In this document: positions 1 to 7,314 of the stretch, in pieces | How the letters are laid out: the number at the start of each line of letters is the position of its first letter | Numbering within the stretch: position 1 is the stretch's first letter | The notes under the pieces: model-generated | Databases searched by the model: none | The model's input: the letters and a program-made list of their open reading frames with translations, nothing else | What the model was told of the DNA's origin: nothing | Position numbers and translations under genes: made by a program | Source of the DNA: Oscillospiraceae bacterium | Lineage (GTDB): Bacteria > Bacillota > Clostridia > Oscillospirales > CAG-272 | Assembly: GCA_015065385.1 (NCBI GenBank) | Contig: SVQK01000107.1 | Coordinates: forward strand, 1-40,923 | DNA length: 40,923 bases | Reading direction: 5' to 3'

Positions 1-141
1 AAGCTGAAGCTTTGGTACACCAATATAGCCATCCAACCTTATCAGAGTTATCGCACGCGAGCTCATCGCACGGCGATTCGCACCCTACATGAAGCGATCA
101 AAACCCATACAGTTTAGCTTTTTAGGCTGAGAATAGTATGA
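1..141 (-). repeat. Family D repeat, left copy
   Basis: Read on the minus strand this stretch matches the plus strand at 40611-40799, so the window is bounded by inverted copies. Both share the segment starting CTCATACTATTCTCA, a middle part (GGGTTTTGATCGCTTCATG) and the end GGTGTACCAAAGCTTCAG. This copy is shorter because it lacks two hairpin inserts found in the right copy. It contains no gene. The window may be a whole contig broken at a repeat. Confidence 0.85.
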
Positions 142-152
142 GTTCCCCCTCC

Positions 153-205
153 CACAAAAAGAATCAGCCCCTGAATCCAATTTCGGGTTCAAGGGCTGGT
201 TTTTT
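153..205. terminator. Bidirectional intrinsic terminator
   Basis: The arms at 165-178 and 185-198 pair over most of their length (CAGCCC with GGGCTG, then TTGAACCC with an imperfect partner). T tracts lie on both sides: T-rich on the plus strand at 200-205, and the A-rich run 155-163 read as T on the minus strand. It most likely ends the minus-strand operon whose last gene stops at 217. Confidence 0.8.
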
Positions 206-216
206 GTTCGATTCAG

Positions 217-1143
217 TCACGCTTTCACGCAAATCGGCGGCGCGACGCAGATCAGATCTTCAAGGGGCAGTGTCTCGCTCGGGGCTCCGGCGTAGAGCTT
301 CGGGACGGCGATCTCCCCGATCTCGCCGAGCGGGACGGCCGTTTCTCCGTCGGTCAGATCGTACGCCTTTACGCCGGACGCGGTTTTGAGGGTCAGCGCG
401 TACCGATCGGAGGGGACGAAACCCTTCTTCTTCGCGTCGTGCAGGCGGAAGCGGACGGAATCCCCTTCGATCTCCCAGAGGACGAGCAGTCCCTTCGACA
501 CCCATGTGCGCTGCGCGGCGAGGGCTTCTTTCAGCTCGGCCGCCGGGTCGCCGTTCTCCTTCCCCTCGGCGTAGGTGGCGAATTTCATCGAGAAGTCGTC
601 CCGGCCGTGCAGATCCATTCCCGCGCAGGCCGCGACCTTCTCCCCGCGGAGGACGAGGCTCTCCCACCAGAGGATCCCGGGCTCGTTGACTTCGTGCAAC
701 GGCTCCGGATTGTTGACGATCTCGATGTAGTCCACGTTCGTGAAGTCCGTGATCTCCATGTCGAACCGACAGCCCCGGGCAAAGGGATCGCCGTAGGAGA
801 AGGGATGCGCGACGCCCGTGATCGCTCCGGCCCTCTTGCACGCCTCGAAGAGCAGCTCCGGACGGCGGCGGTTGATGGAGTCCCACGGAACGTACTCCTC
901 GAGCACCGGGCAGACGATGTGCCCGTAATAGGTGGTGTACTCCATGCCGTAGAGGCACTTGATCTTCCGCTCCGGCTCTTCGGAGAGGATCTTTCGGATG
1001 ATGGGCTGTCCGGCGGTGGTATTGTGGTCAGTGATGGCGAAGCAATCCACGCCGTCCGCCTCCATGTGGTCGATCAGCTCGCGGCAGGTGATCGACGCGT
1101 CCGACTGGTTCGTGTGGTTGTGAAGTTCGTATCGCTTGAACAT
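217..1143 (-). CDS. PHP-domain metal-dependent phosphoesterase
   Basis: A 308-residue protein of the PHP (polymerase and histidinol phosphatase) superfamily, probably a cytoplasmic phosphoesterase using a two- or three-metal site. The expected metal-binding motifs are visible: HNH with H8 and H10, TDHN with D39 and H40, E68 and H75, H113 in GVAHPF, and DLH with D177 and H179. The start follows AAGGAGG by about seven bases. It is the last gene of a four-gene minus-strand operon, 19 bases after the preceding stop. The substrate is unknown; PHP proteins of this size act on histidinol phosphate, oligonucleotides or other phosphoesters. The context (GH4 glycosidase, unknown proteins) suggests a sugar-phosphate or cell-surface polymer role, which is inference. 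The last ~80 residues after the PHP core look like a small beta-rich domain I do not recognise. Confidence 0.85.
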   Translation of the reverse strand: MFKRYELHNHTNQSDASITCRELIDHMEADGVDCFAITDHNTTAGQPIIRKILSEEPERKIKCLYGMEYTTYYGHIVCPVLEEYVPWDSINRRRPELLFEACKRAGAITGVAHPFSYGDPFARGCRFDMEITDFTNVDYIEIVNNPEPLHEVNEPGILWWESLVLRGEKVAACAGMDLHGRDDFSMKFATYAEGKENGDPAAELKEALAAQRTWVSKGLLVLWEIEGDSVRFRLHDAKKKGFVPSDRYALTLKTASGVKAYDLTDGETAVPLGEIGEIAVPKLYAGAPSETLPLEDLICVAPPICVKA

Positions 1144-1162
1144 GATGGCCCTCCTTCCCCTC

Positions 1163-1663
1163 TCACTCCGAAAGCGGCGCGTTTGCGAGCGGTTCGCCCG
1201 AGACGGTCAGGGAGTAATGGGTGTCGTCCTTGATGACGTTGAACACCAGCACCGTGACCTTCAGCACGCCGTCGAACTCTTCCCGCGGGATGCACCCCTC
1301 GGAGGCCTCGTTCCGCCGCCCGTCGTACAGCATATGCCGGTCCGTCAGCTGCTTGTGGACGCATCCGATGAATTCGTCGTTAATCGTCGCCAGCGTGTGG
1401 ATCTCCGTCTTCATGTCATAGAGGATGACCTCCCGCGCGCGCTTTTCGTCCAGCTTCAATCCGCCGCACTTCTTCTCCGCCGCGTCCACGGTTTCGGCGA
1501 TCAGCTCCGGCGTGACGTCTTCGGGCCGGAAGGTCCGCTTGTCCCCGTCGAAGGAAAAATGAATGTCCAGCGTCCGAAGCGGCTCTTCGAGGCAGACGGT
1601 ATAGGTGATCTGCCCCACGAATCCCCGGTTCACAACGCCCTCGATCTGATAAATCTGTTTCAT
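1163..1663 (-). CDS. Conserved hypothetical protein in GH4/PHP operon
   Basis: A protein of 166 residues whose family I do not recognise. The start at 1663 is chosen because a GAGGT ribosome binding site lies five bases upstream; frames extending further would overlap the preceding gene. No signal peptide or membrane segment is visible. The sequence alternates hydrophobic and charged residues in its first half (IYQIEGVVNRGFVGQITYTV), suggesting beta strands, then has a charged helical stretch and an end rich in beta-forming residues. It sits 29 bases after the 530-residue gene and 19 bases before the PHP gene, so it is almost certainly co-transcribed and may act with them. No catalytic motif stands out. 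No function is assigned. Confidence 0.75.
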   Translation of the reverse strand: MKQIYQIEGVVNRGFVGQITYTVCLEEPLRTLDIHFSFDGDKRTFRPEDVTPELIAETVDAAEKKCGGLKLDEKRAREVILYDMKTEIHTLATINDEFIGCVHKQLTDRHMLYDGRRNEASEGCIPREEFDGVLKVTVLVFNVIKDDTHYSLTVSGEPLANAPLSE

Positions 1664-1692
1664 GAGCGACCTCGTTTCTGTCTCTTCGAATC

Positions 1693-3285
1693 TCATTCCG
1701 CCACTTCCGCGGACACTTTTCCGTCCATGAAGCGGAAGGTGAAGCGCACGACGCTGTTGTCCCTGTTTACCGTGAACCGGTTTCCTCCGCATCCTCCGCT
1801 GTAGGGGCGGCGGCTGTGCTCACCGTAGACCGCGGACAGCGTTCCGTAGGTGGAAACCGCGTAACTGTATTCGCCCGCGAAGGGAATCACCACGGTCAGC
1901 TCGTACACGCCCCCGCCGGTTTCGTACATCCGGGTGATCTCGCTGTTCGAATCGTTCTCGACCGCGCCGACGTAGGGCTGGAAGCTCCCGAATACCACGA
2001 CCTTCTCCGGCAGCCTGTACCCCGTCTCCGGATCGTAGAGATCCCGCCCGCCGTAGCGGATGAGGTGCTCCGGATTGGCGTACTTCTCCCGCAGCCGTCC
2101 TCCGTCCTCCCAGCACCGGGCGAGCGTGTCCTCCTGACCGAATCCCATCGGACAGGCCGGGGATTTGGCGTTGATCTGGTACACGGGATTGAGGCCGGGC
2201 TGCCCGTTGTCCCCGCGCTCAAACGCCGCCGGAGCGTTGCCCAGCGTGCGGCGGAAGGGGGCCTCGAAGAACGCGTGGGGGTTGTTCACCTGCGTCCAGC
2301 GGTAGGTGTATTCCAGAAAATGGTTCCGGACCTCCTCCGGCTGGTGGGCGAAGTAGGCGATCTGATCGTATCCCCACCACTGCAGCAAGGCCAGCTCGTG
2401 CCGCGAGTACTTCGACTCGTCGTCGTACATGCGCCCGCCCCAGTTGTCGTATTCCATCAGATAGGGCATCTGCTCGTCGGTCCAGCCGTTCGGGTTCTCG
2501 CCGCCCTCGCTGAATCCCTCCCGGACCAGCACGAGCCGCTTTCCCTCGCAGAATTCGAGCGGCGCGCGGGTAAAGGGCATCGCGTGGTAGTCGAAGAGGA
2601 GCTTCCCGTTGACGCTGACCCCGTGGGTGTGCGCGTCCATGAGCACCTTGTGCCTCCGGGCGTGCTTCGCGGCGTAGTCCCGGATCATCCCGAAAAGCTC
2701 GTAGGTCTTCTTCATCCCGCGGTCCTCGGCGGTGTACAGGTGAACCTGCCCCATGTGGAGCGCTTCGAAGCCGCAGTCGATGTACCGCGTCGCCCGGTAG
2801 TAGAACCAGAGCCGCGCCTCCTGCCGGTTCAGGTCGGGCATGGCGCCGTGACGCCCGTCGGGTCTGCCGTCCGGGCCTTTTTCCTCTTCCGGATCCTCCG
2901 CGAGCATCCGGGCGTCCTCCCAGCGGAAGCGCCGATCCTCGGCGGGGAGTCCGAACGCCTCGAACACATAGGCCGGGATCCGCTCGACGTCCATCCCGTC
3001 GGTGATCCATTCGAACACGCAGGCCTGTAAAATGATCTCGGGATCCTGCGCGTGGACCCGGTCGGCCAGAGCCTTCGTTCGCGCGAAATGATCCGCGTCG
3101 TTCCCGGTGGCTCCCCAGACGCCGGACGCCCGCCCGAGGAATTTGATCCCCAGCCGCGCGATGACCCGCAGATCGTCGTCCAGCGTGTCGCTGTCGATCA
3201 GGTCCCCGGCGGTGACTGCCCGGGAGAGATAGCTTTCCAGCACCTCCCGCGGCATGCTGCCGTCAAAAGTAAAGTTCAGATTCAT
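1693..3285 (-). CDS. Large hypothetical protein, possibly carbohydrate-active, with C-terminal beta domain
   Basis: A 530-residue protein without a signal peptide, probably cytoplasmic. I do not recognise its family. Residues ~1-400 look like an alpha/beta barrel of the kind found in glycoside hydrolases: regular strand-helix alternation, many Trp, Tyr and acidic residues, and stretches such as LMDAHTHGVSV, YDNWGGRMYD and WWGYDQIAYFAHQPEE. The last ~80 residues resemble an immunoglobulin-like or CBM48-like beta sandwich (VVVFGSFQPYVGAVEND, then VYELTVVIPFAGEYSYAV). It lies 30 bases downstream of the GH4 gene and 29 bases upstream of the 166-residue gene. The start has AAGGAA upstream. A role in breakdown of an oligosaccharide together with the GH4 enzyme is plausible, but this is inference from context and fold impression only. 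Confidence 0.75.
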   Translation of the reverse strand: MNLNFTFDGSMPREVLESYLSRAVTAGDLIDSDTLDDDLRVIARLGIKFLGRASGVWGATGNDADHFARTKALADRVHAQDPEIILQACVFEWITDGMDVERIPAYVFEAFGLPAEDRRFRWEDARMLAEDPEEEKGPDGRPDGRHGAMPDLNRQEARLWFYYRATRYIDCGFEALHMGQVHLYTAEDRGMKKTYELFGMIRDYAAKHARRHKVLMDAHTHGVSVNGKLLFDYHAMPFTRAPLEFCEGKRLVLVREGFSEGGENPNGWTDEQMPYLMEYDNWGGRMYDDESKYSRHELALLQWWGYDQIAYFAHQPEEVRNHFLEYTYRWTQVNNPHAFFEAPFRRTLGNAPAAFERGDNGQPGLNPVYQINAKSPACPMGFGQEDTLARCWEDGGRLREKYANPEHLIRYGGRDLYDPETGYRLPEKVVVFGSFQPYVGAVENDSNSEITRMYETGGGVYELTVVIPFAGEYSYAVSTYGTLSAVYGEHSRRPYSGGCGGNRFTVNRDNSVVRFTFRFMDGKVSAEVAE

Positions 3286-3315
3286 TTCGTTCGGATTTCC
3301 TTCCCTTCCGCGCCT

Positions 3316-4686
3316 TCATTTCCCGAGGATGGGCCCGCCGTACGCCTCGTTGTAGTCCGCGAGCAGCTTCTTCGCAAGGGAATAGGAGTTGACGAGCGGG
3401 TGGATCATAAGGGCTTCGACCGCCTTGTCCTCGCTGCCGTCGCGCACAGCCTCCGCCGTCAGACGCTCGTAGTGCTTGATGACCCGGATGTACAGCTCGC
3501 ACAGCGCGGGGATGTCGGCCTGCTTCTGCTTCACGGGCTCGATCCCGCGCTTTGACACAGTACAGGTGACCTCCACCACGTCCTCGTCCCGGAGGAACGG
3601 CAGGGAGCCCTGATTGAGCACGCTCAGCACCAGCGTTTTGCCCTCGTCGCTCTGCATGCCTTCGATGCAGTCCAGCATGACGCCGGCGTATCCCATCCCC
3701 TCCGGCACGGGAAGGGTCCCCTTTTCGAGAAGGGGCCGCGCGTTCGATCCGGATTCGATCGTCATGTAGCTGTTCTCGCGCAGCTGCATGTACCAGAGGA
3801 AGATCTGCAGCGCGCCCTCGGGATCCGCGTCGATGTCCATCGCCTTCAGCTCCTTCATCATTTGGAGGTTCACCTTCTCGATGGTCTGCCCGCGGGTCTC
3901 GGCGGATTTTTCGATGTTCCCGAGCGCTTTTTCCCGGTGATAGTAGTAGTACAGGTATTCGTTCGGCAAGAGCCCCGTCTTCCGGATCACCTCGGGATCG
4001 AAGATCTCAAGCTCCTGGATCCCGGCGAGGAAGGCGTCGTCCGCGATCAGGGAGGGCATGATCTCCTCGCCGCGCAGCTTCACGCTCCGGATCCACGAGA
4101 GGTGGTTGAGGCCGAAGAACTCCACATAGAGATCCTCCTCCGGCACGCCGAGATAGTTCGCCATGCGGTACTTCATGCTCGACGGCGCGTCGCAGATCCC
4201 GATGATCCGGTGGTGCCCCGCGCTGTGCAGAGCCTGCGTCACAAGGCCGGAGGGGTTCGTGAAGTTGAACACCCACGCGTCCGGAGCGTACTGTTCGATC
4301 AAATCGCAGTAATCCAGCAGAACGGGGATGGTCCGCACCGCCATGGAGAAGCCGCCGACGCCGGTGGTCTCCTGCCCGATCACGCCGTTGTCCAGCGCGA
4401 CGCGCTCGTCGATCACGCGGGAATGGTCCCCGCCCACCCGGAGCGTCGTGACGATGTAGTCCATGCCGCGGATGGCCTCGACGGGGTCGGTGACCTCGCG
4501 GACGGTGAGATCGCATCCCTCGCGGTTCACGACGCGGCGGCAGAGCTTTGCGATCACGCCGAGCTTTTCGAGGTCGATATCGTAGAGCACGACCTCGTCG
4601 ATATGGAGTTTTTTATACCGTTTCAGCAGCCCGTTGATAAAGATCACCGTCCGCACGCCCGCGCCGCCGATCACACCGATTTTCAT
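3316..4686 (-). CDS. Glycoside hydrolase family 4 (6-phospho-glycosidase-like)
   Basis: A 456-residue cytoplasmic NAD(+)- and Mn(2+)-dependent glycosidase of family GH4, which cleaves glycosides by oxidation at C3 and elimination. The N-terminal Rossmann fold starts at once (KIGVIGGAGVRT). Family motifs are QETTGVGGFS around 105-114, NFTNPSGLVT at 141-150 with the substrate-binding Asn, the metal-binding Cys165 in GICDAPSSM, and the metal-binding His195 in FGLNHLSW. The length is typical. AGGAGG lies just upstream of the start. It is the first gene of the four-gene minus-strand operon. GH4 members split 6-phospho-alpha or 6-phospho-beta glucosides, alpha-galactosides or glucuronides. The sequence most resembles 6-phospho-beta-glucosidases, but no PTS or transporter gene is present to fix the substrate. 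Confidence 0.92.
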   Translation of the reverse strand: MKIGVIGGAGVRTVIFINGLLKRYKKLHIDEVVLYDIDLEKLGVIAKLCRRVVNREGCDLTVREVTDPVEAIRGMDYIVTTLRVGGDHSRVIDERVALDNGVIGQETTGVGGFSMAVRTIPVLLDYCDLIEQYAPDAWVFNFTNPSGLVTQALHSAGHHRIIGICDAPSSMKYRMANYLGVPEEDLYVEFFGLNHLSWIRSVKLRGEEIMPSLIADDAFLAGIQELEIFDPEVIRKTGLLPNEYLYYYYHREKALGNIEKSAETRGQTIEKVNLQMMKELKAMDIDADPEGALQIFLWYMQLRENSYMTIESGSNARPLLEKGTLPVPEGMGYAGVMLDCIEGMQSDEGKTLVLSVLNQGSLPFLRDEDVVEVTCTVSKRGIEPVKQKQADIPALCELYIRVIKHYERLTAEAVRDGSEDKAVEALMIHPLVNSYSLAKKLLADYNEAYGGPILGK

Positions 4687-4710
4687 GAGTTCCTCCTGAA
4701 CCTTTTAGAA

Positions 4711-4745
4711 GGTAAGAAACGCTTCGCGTTTCTGATTTTATGTTC
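4711..4745 (+). repeat. Fragment of family A repeat
   Basis: The hairpin GAAACGCTTCGCGTTTC at 4716-4732 followed by CTGATTTTAT and a C-rich run matches the left part of the longer family A copies (for example 19049-19080). It lies 25 bases upstream of the GH4 start with its left end toward the gene. The stem bases differ from most other copies but still pair. Confidence 0.75.
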
Positions 4746-4804
4746 CCGCTTCACACAGCGTTTCAACTGGATTTTGTCTGTAACGTCCGAACAATCATTT
4801 CGTT

Positions 4805-5746
4805 TCAGGCCATACAATTTATGATCACATCGATCATGATTTCTTTTTCTTCCGTTCGGGATTCGGCAATCATGATCGTCAATGCTACAAGCGTATGATC
4901 TTCGATCAATTTTTCTCCATTCATAAACAGAATGCCATTCTTATCGAGGAAATACAGGAATATCGCAGCTGCAATCCTTTTATTTCCATCGGCAAAGCTA
5001 TGATTCTTGGTGACGAAATAGAGAAGATTCGCTGCTTTTTCCTCAAGACTCGGATAGATTTCTTCCCCCGCAAAAGTCTGATAAATATTACCGATGCTGC
5101 CTTTGAAAGAATCATCTTTTTCCAGGCCGAAAAGATCCGATGCTGCTCCAAAGCTCATGCTGTCAATCACCTGTCTGCACTCTTCGTAAGTCAGACGGTA
5201 TGTGGCGGAATTCCCCTTTGGACGCTGCAGCGTCTGATGATCATAAGAATCCAAAAGATCCAGCGCCGTACTGTATCTTTCCACAACCGTAAGTACTTGT
5301 TTTGCATCCAAAGAGTTTTCGGTTCTCTTCAGCAATTTAACTACATTGCCGAGATTATCCAGCCGCTTTTGATTAACCGCATATCCCTGCAAAACATATT
5401 GCTTCAATACGTTGTTTGCCCAACGTCGGAATTCTACGCCGCGCTTTGACTTGACGCGGTATCCGACAGAGATGATCATATCGAGATTGTAGAACTCAGT
5501 TAAATGAGTCTGTGTTTTGCCTTCAATTGCGCCATGTCGAGTGGTAGTCGCAAATTTAGCGACTACCTCAGAAGCCTCAAGTTCCTCTTTCAAAGCATTG
5601 CCAATATGCTTGCCTATAGTTTTAATGTCTCTGCCAAAAAGCTCGGAAAGCTGGTTTCGATTCAGCCATACGTTATCAGCATTTACCTGTACGGGTAATG
5701 TGATGCTCTTATCTTCTGTTTCGAAAAGGACGATTTCATTATCCAT
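4805..5746 (-). CDS. RhuM-family protein with C-terminal Fic/Doc domain
   Basis: A 313-residue protein (start at 5746; two ATGs two codons apart). The AGAGGAA site abuts the first ATG but lies six bases before the second, so the second is preferred. The N-terminal ~130 residues are a RhuM-type module (DNVWLNRNQLSELFGRDIKT, EFYNLDMIISVGYRVKSKRG), first named from a Salmonella virulence island. The C-terminal ~130 residues are a Fic/Doc domain with HSFADGNKR (249-257 from the chosen start), which matches the Doc form HxFxDxNKR. Doc of phage P1 phosphorylates EF-Tu; most Fic proteins AMPylate targets. No Phd-like antitoxin gene lies beside it. Codon use is clearly AT-richer than all neighbours, which suggests horizontal transfer. 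The natural target is unknown. Confidence 0.9.
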   Translation of the reverse strand: MDNEIVLFETEDKSITLPVQVNADNVWLNRNQLSELFGRDIKTIGKHIGNALKEELEASEVVAKFATTTRHGAIEGKTQTHLTEFYNLDMIISVGYRVKSKRGVEFRRWANNVLKQYVLQGYAVNQKRLDNLGNVVKLLKRTENSLDAKQVLTVVERYSTALDLLDSYDHQTLQRPKGNSATYRLTYEECRQVIDSMSFGAASDLFGLEKDDSFKGSIGNIYQTFAGEEIYPSLEEKAANLLYFVTKNHSFADGNKRIAAAIFLYFLDKNGILFMNGEKLIEDHTLVALTIMIAESRTEEKEIMIDVIINCMA

Positions 5747-5989
5747 TATCATTTCCTCTTCCGTGAACCTCTGGAATGAGGCTTAGGAAGCCGATTGGTT
5801 CATTTACTCCCGCTTCCGGCCTTTTACATGAAACGCAGCCCTCAGGCACATGATCACTGAGTATGATGTGTTTTTGGCGGTACAGGCAGCATACCGTCCC
5901 AACCGTTTGTGTGATCGCTGCGCAGTATCAAGATGATCTTCACGGAATGGGGTTTGGTTCAGACTGTCCTCCGCCCTTTTCCGTCTCTT

Positions 5990-6922
5990 TTATTCATGCT
6001 CCCGGATCCATGCTTCGAGCTCGTTCAGCATGGGGAAGCCGGTATTGCCGCCGAGTTTGGTGACGGAGAGCGCGCCGCAGCCGTTGCCCCATTTCAGGCA
6101 GTCCTCCATGGTCAGGCCGCGGAGGAAGCCGCAGACAAATCCGGCGTTGAAGGAGTCGCCCGCGCCGGTGGTATCGACGGCTTTGACCGGATAGGCGGGA
6201 GCGGTATAGAGCGTCCCGTCCCGCACGGCCAGCGATCCGTTTTTTCCGAGCTTGATGACGGCCATGCCCGCCTTTTCCGCCAGTTTCCGCGCGCCGCTCT
6301 CGACGTCGGGGCAGCGGGTATAGTGGAGGCATTCGGTCTCGTTCATGAACAGCACGTCGATCATCGGGAGGAGGTCGAAGATCCCCTCGTACCACGCGCC
6401 GGTCATGTCCCATCCGACGTCGAAGGAGACCGTCACGTCCCCGATTCCCCGGATCTTTTCGAGCACTGCGCGGTATTCCTCATGGTTCGACGTCCCCTCG
6501 TAGCCCGTGACGTGGACGTGGCGCGCGCCGGGCAGTTTTCCGAGATCCATATGCCGGAGGGACAGCCCCTCGTTCGTGCCGCGGTACGTCAGAAAGCAGC
6601 GGTCGTGCTCGTTCGTGAAGCTGATCGAAATCCCCGTCTTCTTTTCGTCCGAGTCCGCAAGGAGGCTGTCGTCCACGCCGAGCGAGCGGAAGAGATTCCG
6701 GATATACGCCCCGTACATGTCCCGGCCCACGCTCCCCTGAAACACCGGCGTCAGGCCCAGTTTGGCGAGTCCCAGCGCAAAGAGAGCCGCGCCGCCGCCC
6801 ACGAAGGTCTCCATCACCGGGACGTCAACCTCGGTCCCCGGCTCCGGCAGGGAATCCACCCCCGGCACGACCAGATCGATATTGACGTCGCCGTACACAT
6901 ACACGTCCCAGATTTTATTCAT
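5990..6922 (-). CDS. PfkB-family carbohydrate kinase
   Basis: A 310-residue ribokinase/PfkB-family kinase, cytoplasmic, transferring phosphate from ATP to a sugar or nucleoside. The N-terminal signature is GDVNIDLVV with the substrate-binding GGGAA at 42-46. The C-terminal signature is DTTGAGDSFNAG at 250-261, with D256 as catalytic base and the GAGD anion hole. The length is typical. The gene is monocistronic or leads only into the flanking gap. Its ribosome binding site (GGAGGGAG, read on the minus strand) is inside the family B repeat that begins at 6931, eight bases before the start codon. The substrate cannot be read from sequence; adenosine, fructose, 2-keto-3-deoxygluconate and ribose kinases all share these motifs. 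Confidence 0.9.
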   Translation of the reverse strand: MNKIWDVYVYGDVNIDLVVPGVDSLPEPGTEVDVPVMETFVGGGAALFALGLAKLGLTPVFQGSVGRDMYGAYIRNLFRSLGVDDSLLADSDEKKTGISISFTNEHDRCFLTYRGTNEGLSLRHMDLGKLPGARHVHVTGYEGTSNHEEYRAVLEKIRGIGDVTVSFDVGWDMTGAWYEGIFDLLPMIDVLFMNETECLHYTRCPDVESGARKLAEKAGMAVIKLGKNGSLAVRDGTLYTAPAYPVKAVDTTGAGDSFNAGFVCGFLRGLTMEDCLKWGNGCGALSVTKLGGNTGFPMLNELEAWIREHE

Positions 6923-6930
6923 GTTTGTGA

Positions 6931-7107
6931 CACTCCCTCCGTCACGACCTTTCAGGCCGTGCCACCTCCCTCCGAGAGGGAGGCTTGATTAACCCCAAAT
7001 CTCTTACCGTAGAAGGATCTCGCGCGATTTAACCCCAAGGCTCCCTCACGAATCGTCAGATTCGCGCATCTGGGGAGCTGTCACCGCAGGCTCTGAGGGA
7101 GCCGCGC
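6931..7107 (+). repeat. Family B repeat pair (two hairpin blocks)
   Basis: Block 1 (6931-6985) carries CTCCCTCCGTCACGACC and the palindromic end CCTCCCTCCGAGAGGGAGG. Block 2 (7038-7107) carries GGCTCCCTCACGAATCGTC and ends CTGAGGGAGCC, so its ends pair. Both blocks recur at 20002-20056 and 19900-19970, in the opposite order. The rest of the gap up to 7249 shows no gene. Confidence 0.88.
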
Positions 7108-7249
7108 GAAATCAAATGATTCCGCCGCAGGAGAGTTCGGAGAATCACTCCCCTCCCGAGCCTTTCGAAGGAAGCCTTCCCCGAATTCCTGTTACGGCTT
7201 TATTATATCATAACCTCCCCTCCTTTTCAAGTCCCGATCCGGAGGCAGA

Positions 7250-7296
7250 GAAAAATCCCCCGGAGGGATTCCGATGCGGGATCGATTCCGGGGGAT
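7250..7296 (-). terminator. Intrinsic terminator of the infB operon
   Basis: Perfect ten-base arms (ATCCCCCGGA at 7255-7264 and TCCGGGGGAT at 7287-7296) are followed on the minus strand by five T. It lies just after the infB stop at 7315, so the operon ends here and no rbfA follows. Confidence 0.92.
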
Positions 7297-7314
7297 GGCG
7301 CGTATTCGGTTTTA

